In this document: one piece after another, positions 43,118 to 52,494 of the stretch
Numbering within the stretch: position 1 is the first letter of the stretch
How the letters are laid out: every line of letters starts with the position of its first letter
From: Streptomyces canus
GTDB lineage: Bacteria; Actinomycetota; Actinomycetes; Streptomycetales; Streptomycetaceae
Assembly: GCF_030816965.1 (NCBI RefSeq)
Contig: NZ_JAUSYQ010000002.1
Coordinates: 8,298,001 to 8,362,000, forward strand
Length of the DNA: 64,000 nucleotides
Reading direction: 5' to 3'
Made by a program: the position numbers and the translations under genes
The notes under the pieces: model-generated
Told to the model about the DNA's origin: nothing
Databases searched by the model: none
What the model saw: the letters and a program-made list of their open reading frames with translations, nothing else

Positions 43118-45625
43118 GTGCACGGGAAAGACCGCACCACCACAACCGGCAGAATCGAGACCCACAGACGACGCGCCCCCTGGCGCAGAGCGGCGGCCCT
43201 GCTCACCGGCTTCCTGCTGGCCGGCGCCTCCCTCACCCTCGCCGCTCCCCAGGCAGGCGCAGCCGTCGCCGAGCCGGGAGCCGCTCAGGCCGCCGCCGAG
43301 GACTTCCAGCAGGTCACCCTCGCCAAGGGCGAGCCGGAGGTCGGGGAGCCCATGTCGCTCGCCGTCCTCCCGGACCGCTCGGTCCTGCACACCTCCCGCG
43401 ACGGCGAACTCCGCATCACCGACGCGGCCGGCACCACCCGGCTCGCCGGAAAGCTCGACGTCTACTCCCACGACGAGGAAGGCCTCCAAGGCGTCGGCGT
43501 GGACCCGCAGTTCACCACCAACCGCTTCATCTACCTCTACTACGCACCCCCGTTGAACACCCCGGCGGGTGACGCCCCCGAGACCGGCACCGCGGCCGAC
43601 TTCGCACCCTTCGACGGCGTCAACCGGCTCTCCCGGTTCGTCCTGAAGACCGACGGCACCCTCGACGCCGCCAGCGAGACGAAGATCATCGACATCCCCG
43701 CCAGCCGCGGCATCTGCTGCCACGTCGGCGGCGACATCGACTTCGACGCGGCCGGCAACCTCTACCTGTCGACGGGCGACGACTCCAATCCCTTCCAGTC
43801 GGACGGGTTCACGCCCATCGACGAACGCGCCAACCGCAACCCGGCCTTCGACGCCCAGCGCACCGCCGGCAACACCAACGACCTGCGCGGCAAGATCCTG
43901 CGCATCAAGGTCAACGCCGACGGCTCGTACGCCATCCCCGACGGCAACCTCTTCGCGCCCGGCACGGACAGGACCCGGCCCGAGATCTACGCCATGGGCT
44001 TCCGCAACCCGTTCCGCTTCAGCGTCGACAAGCAGACGGGGATCGTGTACGTCGGCGACTACGGCCCCGACGCGGGCGCCGCCGACCCGGCCCGAGGCCC
44101 CGCCGGCCAGGTCGAGTTCGCGCGCGTGACCGGCCCCGGCAACTTCGGCTGGCCGTACTGCACGGGCGACAACGACGCCTATGTGGACTACGACTTCGCG
44201 ACCGGCACCTCGGGCGCCGCCTTCGACTGCTCCGCGCCGAAGAACAACTCCCCGCACAACACCGGCCTCACCGACCTTCCCCCGGCGCAGGCCGCCTGGA
44301 TCCCCTACGACAACGGATCGGTACCCGAGTTCGGCACCGGCTCCGAGTCCCCGATGGGCGGCCCGGTCTACCACTACGACCCCGCGCTCGACTCACCCGT
44401 GAAGTTCCCCGAGGCCTACGACGGCGACTTCTTCGCCGGGGAGTTCGGCCGCCGCTGGATCAAGCGGATCACCAGCGACGACAACGGCACCGTCCAGTCG
44501 ATCAACGACATCCCGTGGACCGGCACCCAGGTGATGGACATGGCCTTCGGTCCCGACGGCGCACTGTACGTCCTCGACTACGGAGTCTCCTGGTTCGGCG
44601 GCGACGAGAACTCCGCCCTGTACCGCATCGAGAACGCCACCGACGGCCACTCCCCGGTCGCACAGGCCGCGGCCGACCGTACGTCAGGACAGGCACCCCT
44701 GCGAGTCCGGTTCTCCTCCGAGGGCACCAGCGACCAGGACGGCGACGCCCTCACCTACAGCTGGGACTTCGGCGACGGCGCCACGTCCACGGCGGCGAAC
44801 CCGACCCACACGTACAAGAAGAACGGCACCTACACGGCGACCCTGACCGCGAAGGACGCGAGCGGCCGCACCGGCAGCGCCAGCGTGCAGATCGTCGTCG
44901 GGAACACCGCGCCCAAGGTGACGCTCGAACTCCCGCAGGACGGCCGGCTGTTCAGCTTCGGTGACGCGATCCCGTTCAAGGTGCGGGTGAGTGACCCCGA
45001 GGACGGCCGGTCCATCGACTGCACCAAGGTCAAGGTCACCTTCGTCCTCGGCCACGACAGCCACGGCCACCCCGTGACCTCCGCCAACGGCTGCACCGGC
45101 ACCATCCAGACCAGCGCCGACGGCGGTCACGACGAGGACGCCAACATCTTCGGTGTGATGGACGCCGAGTACACCGACAACGGTGGCGGCGGCCAGGCCC
45201 CGCTGACCACCCACGACCAGAGCGTCCTGCAGCCCAGGCACCGCCAGGCCGAGCACTTCGGCACCGGCTCCGGCGTCTCGGTCATCGCCAAGGACACGGC
45301 ACACGGCGGCAACACGGTCGGCGACATCAACAACGGCGACTGGATCGCCTTCACACCGTACGTCCTGAGCAACGCCAAGTCGCTCACCGCACGCGTCTCC
45401 TCGGGCGGCACCGGAGGCACCCTCGAGATCCGCGCGGGGTCCGCGACCGGCACCCTGCTCGGCACGGCGGCCGTACCGGTGACCGGCGGCTGGGAGACCT
45501 TCCAGGACGTCACCGCCAACCTGTCCCGCGCGCCCAGGGGCACCACCACGCTCTACCTGGTCTTCAAGGGGAGCGGCACCGGCGCCCTGTTCGACGTGGA
45601 CGACTTCACCTTCACGACCGGCTGA
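43118..45625 (+). CDS. secreted PQQ-dependent sugar dehydrogenase-like protein with PKD and CBM6-like domains
   Basis: An 835-residue secreted protein. GGAGG lies 6 bases before the GTG at 43118; an arginine-rich signal peptide (about 1-49) follows. The six-bladed propeller (about 65-510) contains DEEGLQGVGVDPQFTTNRF and FRNPFRFSVDKQTG, typical of soluble PQQ-glucose-dehydrogenase relatives. A PKD domain (about 525-610, YSWDFGDGATS) and further beta domain precede a C-terminal CBM6-like module (about 708-835, RQAEHF and GDWIAF). No PQQ biosynthesis genes are visible, so the cofactor would have to be scavenged or made elsewhere. It may oxidise sugar ends of polymers. Confidence 0.86.
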   Translation: MHGKDRTTTTGRIETHRRRAPWRRAAALLTGFLLAGASLTLAAPQAGAAVAEPGAAQAAAEDFQQVTLAKGEPEVGEPMSLAVLPDRSVLHTSRDGELRITDAAGTTRLAGKLDVYSHDEEGLQGVGVDPQFTTNRFIYLYYAPPLNTPAGDAPETGTAADFAPFDGVNRLSRFVLKTDGTLDAASETKIIDIPASRGICCHVGGDIDFDAAGNLYLSTGDDSNPFQSDGFTPIDERANRNPAFDAQRTAGNTNDLRGKILRIKVNADGSYAIPDGNLFAPGTDRTRPEIYAMGFRNPFRFSVDKQTGIVYVGDYGPDAGAADPARGPAGQVEFARVTGPGNFGWPYCTGDNDAYVDYDFATGTSGAAFDCSAPKNNSPHNTGLTDLPPAQAAWIPYDNGSVPEFGTGSESPMGGPVYHYDPALDSPVKFPEAYDGDFFAGEFGRRWIKRITSDDNGTVQSINDIPWTGTQVMDMAFGPDGALYVLDYGVSWFGGDENSALYRIENATDGHSPVAQAAADRTSGQAPLRVRFSSEGTSDQDGDALTYSWDFGDGATSTAANPTHTYKKNGTYTATLTAKDASGRTGSASVQIVVGNTAPKVTLELPQDGRLFSFGDAIPFKVRVSDPEDGRSIDCTKVKVTFVLGHDSHGHPVTSANGCTGTIQTSADGGHDEDANIFGVMDAEYTDNGGGGQAPLTTHDQSVLQPRHRQAEHFGTGSGVSVIAKDTAHGGNTVGDINNGDWIAFTPYVLSNAKSLTARVSSGGTGGTLEIRAGSATGTLLGTAAVPVTGGWETFQDVTANLSRAPRGTTTLYLVFKGSGTGALFDVDDFTFTTG

Positions 45626-45639
45626 AAGGAGGGGCTCGT

Positions 45640-46983
45640 ATGAACACAACCGGACGATGGACGACGGCCGTTGTGGGAGCCGCCCTGCTCCTCGGCTGCG
45701 TGTCAGAACCCGCCGCGTCGCACTCCCCGGACGCCGAACGGGTGCTGGTCTTCTCCAAGACGGCCGGCTTCCGGCACGACTCCATTCCCGACGGTGTCGC
45801 CGCGGTGAAGCAGCTCGGTGAGACCGGCGGCTTCACGGTCGACGCCACCGAGGACGCGAACGCGTTCACCTCGCGCAACCTGCGCCGGTACGACGCGGTC
45901 GTGTTCCTCTCCACCACCGGAGACGTCCTCGACCCCACCCAACAGCGGGCCTTCGAGGGCTACATCCGGCACGGCGGCGGATACGTCGGTATCCACGCGG
46001 CCGCCGACACCGAGTACGACTGGGCGTTCTACGGCGGCCTCGCCGGCGCCTACTTCCAGTCGCACCCGGCGATCCAGCCGGCCACGGTGGTGGCCGAGGA
46101 CCGGGCCCACCCGTCCATGTCGGGGCTGCCTCCGACGTGGAACCGGACCGACGAGTGGTACAACTACCGCTCCAATCCCCGTGACCGTGCCCACGTCCTC
46201 GCCTCGCTCGACGAGTCGTCGTACACCGGCGGCACCATGAACGGCGACCATCCGATCGCCTGGTGCCAGGACTACCAGGGCGGCCGTGCCTTCTACACCG
46301 GCCTCGGCCACACGAAGGAGTCGTACGCGGACCCGGCGTTCCGCGGCCATGTGCTGGGCGGCATTCGCTATGCGATCGGCGAGGCCCAGGCCGACTGCCG
46401 GCCGGAGAACGGCTACCGTCCGCTCTTCGACGGCACGGCCGAGTCACTGGACGCCTGGCAACAGGCGGGTCCGGGCTCCTTCACCCGGTCCGACGACGGC
46501 ACGCTCACCTCGTCCGGCGGTATGGGGATGCTCTGGTACGCCGGTCAGAGCTTCGGGGCCTACTCCCTGAAGCTCGACTGGAAGATGGCCGGCGCCTCCG
46601 GTGACGACAACTCGGGTGTGTTCGTGGGCTTCCCGCCCTCGGACGACCCCTGGTCCGCGGTGGACAACGGCTACGAGATCCAGATCGACGCCACCGACGT
46701 ACCCGAGAAGACCACGGGGTCCGTCTACGGCTTCCGCTCCGCCGACCTCGAGAAGCGTGACCGTGCGCTGAACCCGCCGGGGGAGTGGAACACGTACGAG
46801 ATCCGCGTGGAGGGCGAACGCCTCCGCGTCTGGCTCAACGGCGTGAAGATCAACGATTTCACCAACACCGATCCGGCCCGGAGCCTGCGTGACGGGCATG
46901 TCGGCATCCAGAACCACGGAGCCGACGACCAGGTGTCGTTCCGCGACATCCGGATCAAGGAACTGCTCGTCAAGGGCGATTGA
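45640..46983 (+). CDS. lipoprotein with ThuA-like domain fused to DUF1080 (3-keto-glycoside hydrolase-like)
   Basis: A 447-residue surface lipoprotein (lipobox LLLGC near residue 20). The first half (about 34-250) is a ThuA-like class-I amidotransferase fold, with FSKTAGFRHDSI and GGGYVGIHAAADTEYDW. The second half (about 262-445) is a DUF1080 concanavalin-like domain (RPLFDGTAESLDAW, NSGVFVGFP, YEIQIDATD), a family now linked to hydrolysis of 3-keto-disaccharides. It lies 14 bases after the PQQ-type dehydrogenase gene. Together they suggest extracellular sugar oxidation followed by glycoside-bond cleavage. The reaction is inference. Confidence 0.85.
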   Translation: MNTTGRWTTAVVGAALLLGCVSEPAASHSPDAERVLVFSKTAGFRHDSIPDGVAAVKQLGETGGFTVDATEDANAFTSRNLRRYDAVVFLSTTGDVLDPTQQRAFEGYIRHGGGYVGIHAAADTEYDWAFYGGLAGAYFQSHPAIQPATVVAEDRAHPSMSGLPPTWNRTDEWYNYRSNPRDRAHVLASLDESSYTGGTMNGDHPIAWCQDYQGGRAFYTGLGHTKESYADPAFRGHVLGGIRYAIGEAQADCRPENGYRPLFDGTAESLDAWQQAGPGSFTRSDDGTLTSSGGMGMLWYAGQSFGAYSLKLDWKMAGASGDDNSGVFVGFPPSDDPWSAVDNGYEIQIDATDVPEKTTGSVYGFRSADLEKRDRALNPPGEWNTYEIRVEGERLRVWLNGVKINDFTNTDPARSLRDGHVGIQNHGADDQVSFRDIRIKELLVKGD

Positions 46984-47092
46984 GCGGCGGCGGGCGGGGG
47001 ACGCCGGACTCCCGCCCGCCGTCTTCACCCCTTCGTCGTCCATCCCTTCGTCGCAGGGTCTGCGCACCCATGTGCTCGGCAAGGAGGCTGCC

Positions 47093-48403
47093 ATGTCCGC
47101 GTCCGATTCCACACCGCGCGTCGGCGTCTGGCTGATCGGGGCCCGCGGTTCCGTCGCCACGACGGTCGTCGCGGGCTGCGCCGCCATGACGGCGGGCCTG
47201 CACCCGCCGACGGGCCTGCTCACCGAGACACCACCCTTCACCGAAAGCGGTCTGCCGGCCTTGTCCTCTCTGGTCTTCGGCGGCCACGACACGCTGGACT
47301 GCCCCTTGCCCAAACGGGCGGAGGCCCTGGCGGCGGGCGGTGTCCTGCCCCACGGCCTGCCGACAGCGGTGAGCGCCGAACTCGCCGCCGCGGAACGGGA
47401 GATCAGGCCCGGCGGCCCACTTCCCGGCGACACGAGGTCCGACGACGACCTGATCGCAGCCTTCGCCGCGGACATACGGTCCTTCGTACGACGGTGTCGG
47501 CTCTCGCGCGCGGTGGTGGTGAACGTGGCCTCCACCGAGCCCGCACCCACCGGCGACGCCCTGCCTCCGAGCTCCCTGTACGCGGCGGCAGCCCTGCGCG
47601 CGGGCTGCGCGTATGTGAACTTCACCCCCTCGACCGGCCTGCACCATCCTTTGCTGAGGCAGCAGGCCGAGTCCTTGGGTCTTCCGTTCGCGGGTCGCGA
47701 CGGCAAGACCGGCCAGACCCTGCTCCGGTCCGTCCTGGGCCCGATGTTCACCCAGCGTGCCCTGACGGTCCGGGCCTGGTCCGGCACCAATCTCCTCGGC
47801 GGCGGCGACGGAGCCTCCCTCGCCGACCCGTCGGCCGCCGCGGCGAAGAACGCCGGTAAGGAGCGCGTCCTGGCCGACACCCTCGGCACCACCCCGGAGG
47901 GCGAGGTCCACATCGACGACGTCCCCGCCCTCGGCGACTGGAAGACCGCCTGGGACCACATCGCCTTCGACGGATTCCTCGGCACCCGCATGGTCCTCCA
48001 GACCACTTGGCAGGGCTGCGACTCCTCCCTGGCCGCACCTCTCGTACTCGACCTGGCGCGTCTGGCCGCCCGCGCGCAGGAGAGGGGCCTGTCCGGCCCA
48101 CTGAGCGAACTGGGCTTCTACTTCAAGGACCCGGTGGGGCAGGGGCCCTCGGCGCTGGGGGAGCAGTACGGGCGGCTGGTGGGGTTCGCGGAGCGGCTGC
48201 GGGAAGAGCGCTCAGGGGGCGGGCAGCGGGGTGGTGGCTTTGCTGACGGTCCGGTCGCGGAGGGAGCGGACGGTGCGGACGTCGGGAGTGGCGGGGGCAG
48301 CGCGGGCGACTCCGGCGGTGGCGGCGATGGCGGCGTCTCCAGTTCGGTCGACAGTGGCGGCCTTGCCGGCGAGCCGGCCGATCGTTCGGGGGAGCAGTGG
48401 TGA
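47093..48403 (+). CDS. inositol-3-phosphate synthase homologue heading an Ebo-type cluster
   Basis: A 436-residue homologue of myo-inositol-1-phosphate synthase. The NAD loop is GARGSVATTVVAG (about 17-29); GRDGKTGQTLLR and GTNLLGGGDGASL match the MIPS catalytic and NAD segments; WDHIAFDGFLGTRM and SSLAAPLVLDLARLA match its C-terminal part. AAGGAGG precedes the ATG at 47093 by 6 bases. The last 65 residues are a Gly/Ser/Asp-rich tail with no family counterpart. S. coelicolor, as I recall, has the same gene next to SCO3242. It stands where other Ebo clusters have a dehydroquinate-synthase-like EboD. Product uncertain. Confidence 0.85.
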   Translation: MSASDSTPRVGVWLIGARGSVATTVVAGCAAMTAGLHPPTGLLTETPPFTESGLPALSSLVFGGHDTLDCPLPKRAEALAAGGVLPHGLPTAVSAELAAAEREIRPGGPLPGDTRSDDDLIAAFAADIRSFVRRCRLSRAVVVNVASTEPAPTGDALPPSSLYAAAALRAGCAYVNFTPSTGLHHPLLRQQAESLGLPFAGRDGKTGQTLLRSVLGPMFTQRALTVRAWSGTNLLGGGDGASLADPSAAAAKNAGKERVLADTLGTTPEGEVHIDDVPALGDWKTAWDHIAFDGFLGTRMVLQTTWQGCDSSLAAPLVLDLARLAARAQERGLSGPLSELGFYFKDPVGQGPSALGEQYGRLVGFAERLREERSGGGQRGGGFADGPVAEGADGADVGSGGGSAGDSGGGGDGGVSSSVDSGGLAGEPADRSGEQW

Positions 48404-49797
48404 GGACGAGCAGAGCCGTGGCACCGGAGCGCGTGTCCAAGGGCACGGGCGAGACGACGGCGACCCCCACCACGCCCTCGCTCAAGGAGCCTTCACCGCT
48501 CACCGCACCACCGAGCCGTACGCACACCAGCCGCCCCGACCGCGCCCGCGCCTGGGCCGAACTCCTGCGCCTGCCCGCCCTGTTCACCGTCCCCGGCGAT
48601 GCCCTGGCCGGAGCGGCGGCAGTCTCCGCACGCCCCAGTGCCCGGACTCTCCTCGCGATCGCCTCCTCCGTCTGTCTCTACGAGGCCGGCATGGCCCTCA
48701 ACGACTGGGCCGACCGCGACGTGGACGCTGTGGAACGCCCTCACCGCCCCCTCCCTTCCGGCCGAGTCCGCCCCGCGGCAGCCCTCGGCGCGGCCTGCGC
48801 CCTCACCGGCGCGGGCCTCTCGCTGGCGGCCTGCGCGGGCCGCCCCGCCCTCACGGTCGCGGTCCCCCTCACGGCCACGGTCTGGGCGTACGACCTCGCC
48901 CTGAAGAACACCCCGGCAGGACCGGTCGCCATGGCGACGGCACGAGGGCTGGACCTGCTGCTCGGTGCGGCGGCGACAGCGGGGGCCGGCGTTGTGGGCC
49001 GGAGAGGTGGGGCAAGCCCGTTGGCCCCCAGGGCCGGCGTGGACGGCGTGAGCCGGAAGGTCGGAGCGTGCCGAGCGTGGGCTACGGCCGTCGCCGACGA
49101 GCCTCGGGCGGCCTTGAGGGCGGCAGCCGTTCCCGGCGCCGTGCACGGCATCCGGCGGGCCCTGACCTCCGCTGCTCACCTCGGCGCTGCTCACCCCGGC
49201 ACCCGTAGGACCTGGCAGTCGGCTGCTCTCCTCGGCATCCGGCAGGCCCTGCCCTCCGCCGCCCTGCTCGGCGCCCACACCCTCGCCGTCACCACCGTCT
49301 CCCGCCGCGAGGCCCAGGGCGGCTCGCCCCTGGCCCCCTTCGCAGCGCTCGCCGTGACTGCCGCACTGACGCGGGCGGTGATCCGACAGCGTTCGCTCCC
49401 GACGGACCGGATCGACGGAAGCCGACGCGGTACCGGATCGCGCCGGCCGGCGGACCTGGCCGCCGCAGCCATGTCCCGCCTGTCACGCCCCCCGCGGCAG
49501 ACCGGCGCGCACATGCCCCCGCCCGGCCTCGACCCCCTCGGCGCACACGCGGCCCTGCGCCTCGCCCTCGCCGCCACCTACGCGGCCACTGCCGCCCGCC
49601 CCTACCTCCACGCCGCCCTCAACCCCTCACCCCCGCTCACCCAACGAGCCGTCACCGCCGGCATCAGAGCCACGATCCCCCTCCAGGCCGCCCTCACTGC
49701 CCGCTCGGGTGCGAAGGGCGCGACCGTCACGGCCCTGCTCACGACCGCCCTCGGCCCCCTGGCCGGACGCTTCGCGAGGAAGGTGAGTGTCACATGA
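48400..49797 (+). CDS. eboC: UbiA-family prenyltransferase, SCO3242/EboC type
   Basis: A 465-residue membrane prenyltransferase. The first prenyl-diphosphate motif NDWADRDVD is at 101-109, then RPHRPLPSGRV; several hydrophobic helices flank it. The second aspartate-rich motif is weak (ARGLDLLLG). Residues about 195-290 are an Ala/Arg-rich insertion with an internal duplication (GIRRALTSAAHLGA and GIRQALPSAALLGA), so the protein is about 100 residues longer than usual. The GTG at 48400 overlaps the upstream stop in a GTGA junction and is 5 bases after GGGGGAG. Donor and acceptor are unknown; a polar head group from the synthase homologue is plausible. Confidence 0.82.
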   Translation: MRTSRAVAPERVSKGTGETTATPTTPSLKEPSPLTAPPSRTHTSRPDRARAWAELLRLPALFTVPGDALAGAAAVSARPSARTLLAIASSVCLYEAGMALNDWADRDVDAVERPHRPLPSGRVRPAAALGAACALTGAGLSLAACAGRPALTVAVPLTATVWAYDLALKNTPAGPVAMATARGLDLLLGAAATAGAGVVGRRGGASPLAPRAGVDGVSRKVGACRAWATAVADEPRAALRAAAVPGAVHGIRRALTSAAHLGAAHPGTRRTWQSAALLGIRQALPSAALLGAHTLAVTTVSRREAQGGSPLAPFAALAVTAALTRAVIRQRSLPTDRIDGSRRGTGSRRPADLAAAAMSRLSRPPRQTGAHMPPPGLDPLGAHAALRLALAATYAATAARPYLHAALNPSPPLTQRAVTAGIRATIPLQAALTARSGAKGATVTALLTTALGPLAGRFARKVSVT

Positions 49798-50048
49798 CCG
49801 ACCCCCTCTCGCCGCGCCGACCCATTCCGGGCCCAGGCGACGACATGACCGGCCCCATTGCTCCGTCTCAGCCCCGGCCCCCTCGGGGCCGTGGTGCAGG
49901 CATGGCTGACCCCGTTGTCCGGCCCCGGCCCGTTGCCGGCTCCGGCGGCGACACGACTGCCCCAGTTGCTCCGCCCCGGCCCGCTCCTGGCGCCAACGGC
50001 ACCATGACCGCCCCCCTCGCTTCACCCCGCCCCGCCCCAGCCCCCGAC
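49794..50048 (+). repeat. five tandem degenerate codon repeats at the 5' end of the isomerase gene
   Basis: Five in-frame units (51, 57, 51, 51 and 45 bases) encode MTDPLSPRRPIPGPGDD-like peptides. They share the ATGACCG-C-CCCC opening in most copies. The region is entirely upstream of the catalytic barrel. Confidence 0.75.
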
Positions 50049-50912
50049 CCCACCCCGCTCCGCTTCGGCTACGGCACCAACGGTCTCGCCGACCTCCGTC
50101 TCGACGACGCCCTCACCCTGCTCGCCGACCTCGGCTACGACGGTGTCGGTCTGACTCTCGACCACATGCACCTGGACCCCCTCGCCCCCGACCTGGCCGC
50201 CCGCACCCGCCGCCTCGCCCACCGCCTGGACGCGCTCGGACTGACGGTCACCATCGAGACGGGCGCCCGCTATGTGCTCGACCCACGCCGCAAACACGGC
50301 CCCTCGCTGCTCGACCCCGACCCGGACGACCGCGCCCGCCGCGTCGACCTGCTGGTCCGGGCCGTCCAGGTCGCCGCCGACCTCGGCGCGCACGCCGTGC
50401 ACTGCTTCAGCGGCGTCACCCCGCCGGGCACGGACCCGGACACGGCGTGGAAACGGCTGGCCGGGACACTCACCCCCGTCCTCGACACCGCCGCCACCGC
50501 CGGCATCCCCCTCGCCATCGAGCCCGAACCGGGTCACCTCCTCGCCACCCTCGCCGACTTCCACCACCTCCGCACCACGCTCGGCGACCCGGCGGCCCTC
50601 GGACTGACCCTCGACATCGGCCACTGCCAGTGCCTCGAACCCCTGTCGCCCGCCGAGTGCGTGCACGCCGCGGGCCCCTGGCTGCGCCACGTCCAGATCG
50701 AGGACATGCGCCGGGGCGTCCACGAACACCTCCCCTTCGGTGACGGCGACATCGACTTCCCGCCCGTCCTGGCCGCCCTGGCCGACACCGGCTACCAGGG
50801 CCTGACGGTCGTCGAACTGCCTCGCCACTCCCACGCGGGCCCCCACTTCGCCGAACTCTCCCTCCCGTTCCTCCGTCAGGCAGTGGCGCTCTCACAAGGA
50901 AGCACCCCATGA
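49794..50912 (+). CDS. sugar phosphate isomerase/epimerase TIM barrel of the Ebo cluster, with repeated N-terminal extension
   Basis: A 372-residue protein. The catalytic barrel begins about residue 88 (LRFGYGTNGLADLRLDDAL) and shows metal sites IPLAIEPEPGH, LTLDIGHCQCL and RHVQIEDMRRG. The first 85 residues are five imperfect Pro-rich units of 15-19 residues, each beginning with M/T-T/A-x-P (MTDPLSP, MTGPIAP, MADPVVR, TTAPVAP, MTAPLAS). Four of the five begin with an ATG, so shorter forms may be made. The gene overlaps the prenyltransferase by 4 bases (ATGA) and EboA by 4 bases. Confidence 0.83.
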   Translation: MTDPLSPRRPIPGPGDDMTGPIAPSQPRPPRGRGAGMADPVVRPRPVAGSGGDTTAPVAPPRPAPGANGTMTAPLASPRPAPAPDPTPLRFGYGTNGLADLRLDDALTLLADLGYDGVGLTLDHMHLDPLAPDLAARTRRLAHRLDALGLTVTIETGARYVLDPRRKHGPSLLDPDPDDRARRVDLLVRAVQVAADLGAHAVHCFSGVTPPGTDPDTAWKRLAGTLTPVLDTAATAGIPLAIEPEPGHLLATLADFHHLRTTLGDPAALGLTLDIGHCQCLEPLSPAECVHAAGPWLRHVQIEDMRRGVHEHLPFGDGDIDFPPVLAALADTGYQGLTVVELPRHSHAGPHFAELSLPFLRQAVALSQGSTP

Positions 50913-51643
50913 CCCACTCCCATGCCCACCAGGCAACCTCCCCGGCGGACACCCAGGGCACCACCCTCGCCCGGACCCCGCTGCACGACCTCCACAGCCA
51001 CGTCTCCGAACGCCTCGGCGAAGCCGCCCGCACCTGGCTCGACCAGGCCCTCGACGAGGCCGCCGCCCACCCCGGCGCCCACGGCCCCATCTCCGTATGG
51101 GAGTTGCGCCTCGCCGAGGCCGGCCGCCGCTGCGGCCCCGAACACGCCGACGCCGTCCGCATCCTGATCCTGCACGCGGCCCGCGCCGACACCGACGCCC
51201 TGACCCGGGTCTACGCCCAGGGCACCGCCGCCGAACGCCGCGCCGTCCTGCACGCCCTGCCCCATCTGGTGTCCGGCCCCGAGGCCCTCCCGCTCGTCGA
51301 GGACGCCCTGCGCACCAACGACACCCGGCTCCTGGCCGCCGCCGTCGGCCCCTACGCCGCCCGTCATCTCGACACCCACCACTGGCGCCACGCCGTCCTG
51401 AAGTGCCTGTTCACCGGGGTACCCGTCGCCGAGGTGGCGGACCTGGACCGACGGGCCCACGCGGACGCCGAACTCGCCCGCATGCTCGGCGACTACGCCG
51501 CCGAACGCACCGCCGCGGGCCGTCCTGTGCCCGAGGACCTGCACCGCGTCCTGACCTTGACCGACCCCACGGCCACCCCACCCGCGCCGGCCGCCGACCA
51601 CGGCCCGAACGGCGCGGAAGGCATCCACGGCAAGGAGTCCTGA
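50909..51643 (+). CDS. eboA: EboA-domain protein
   Basis: A 244-residue soluble protein matching the EboA family by its motif-rich C-terminal half (LRTNDTRLLAAAVGPYAARHLD, then WRHAVLKCLFTGVPVAEV and ELARMLGDYAAERTAAGRPVP). The N-terminus is His/Thr-rich (MTHSHAHQATSPADT). EboA proteins have no known enzymatic activity. In cyanobacteria and some algal plastids they belong to the Ebo operon, which has been connected with transport of a secondary metabolite, scytonemin. Here it overlaps both neighbours (4 bases upstream, 1 base downstream). Confidence 0.88.
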   Translation: MTHSHAHQATSPADTQGTTLARTPLHDLHSHVSERLGEAARTWLDQALDEAAAHPGAHGPISVWELRLAEAGRRCGPEHADAVRILILHAARADTDALTRVYAQGTAAERRAVLHALPHLVSGPEALPLVEDALRTNDTRLLAAAVGPYAARHLDTHHWRHAVLKCLFTGVPVAEVADLDRRAHADAELARMLGDYAAERTAAGRPVPEDLHRVLTLTDPTATPPAPAADHGPNGAEGIHGKES

Positions 51644-52491
51644 TGCGCATCTTCGACCCCCACATCCACATGACGTCACGGACCACCGACGACTACCAGG
51701 CCATGCACACCGCCGGCGTCCGCGCCGTCGTCGAACCGTCCTTCTGGCTCGGCCAGCCCCGCACCTCTCCCGCCTCCTTCCTCGACTACTTCGACTCCCT
51801 GCTGGGCTGGGAGCCCTTCCGCGCCGCCCAGTACGGCATCGCCCACCACTGCACCCTCGCCCTGAACCCCAAGGAGGCCAACGACCCGCGCTGCGTCCCC
51901 GTCCTCGACGAGCTGCCCCGGTATCTCGTCAAGGACCAGGTCGTCGCCGTCGGCGAGATCGGCTACGACTCGATGACCCCGGCCGAGGACACCGCCCTCG
52001 CCGCCCAGCTCCAGCTCGCCGCCGACCACGAGCTGCCCGCGCTGGTCCACACCCCGCACCGCGACAAGCTCGCCGGTCTGCGCCGCACCCTCGACGTCGT
52101 CCGCGAGTCCGCCCTGGCGCCGGACCGGGTCCTGGTCGACCACCTCAACGAGACCACCGTCAAGGAGGCCAAGGACAGCGGCTGCTGGCTCGGCTTCTCC
52201 GTCTATCCCGACACCAAGATGGACGAGGAGCGGATGGTCGCGATCCTGCGCTCCTACGGTCCCGAACAGGTCCTGGTGAACTCCGCCGCCGACTGGGGCC
52301 GCAGCGATCCCCTCAAGACCCGCAAGGTCGCGGACCTCATGCTCGCCGAGGGCTTCACCGAGGACGACGTCGACCGCGTCCTGTGGCGCAACCCCGTCGC
52401 CTTCTACGGACTCAGCGGCCGGCTCAACCTCGACATCGCGGCCACCGAGGCCACCCACGAGGGCAACTCCATCCTCCGCGGCGGGGCGTGA
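51643..52491 (+). CDS. TatD-family metal-dependent hydrolase, EboB type
   Basis: A 282-residue amidohydrolase-superfamily protein. Metal ligands are visible in MRIFDPHIHMTSR (HxH), GEIGYDSM (Glu), LPALVHTPHRDK, LVDHLNETT and NSAADWGRSDP (Asp). The barrel is that of TatD-like phosphodiesterases and deacylases. Its start codon shares one base with the EboA stop (TGATG). In Ebo clusters EboB is this hydrolase. Substrate unknown; a phosphoester or glycoside formed in the pathway is plausible. Confidence 0.88.
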   Translation: MRIFDPHIHMTSRTTDDYQAMHTAGVRAVVEPSFWLGQPRTSPASFLDYFDSLLGWEPFRAAQYGIAHHCTLALNPKEANDPRCVPVLDELPRYLVKDQVVAVGEIGYDSMTPAEDTALAAQLQLAADHELPALVHTPHRDKLAGLRRTLDVVRESALAPDRVLVDHLNETTVKEAKDSGCWLGFSVYPDTKMDEERMVAILRSYGPEQVLVNSAADWGRSDPLKTRKVADLMLAEGFTEDDVDRVLWRNPVAFYGLSGRLNLDIAATEATHEGNSILRGGA

Positions 52492-52494
52492 GCC

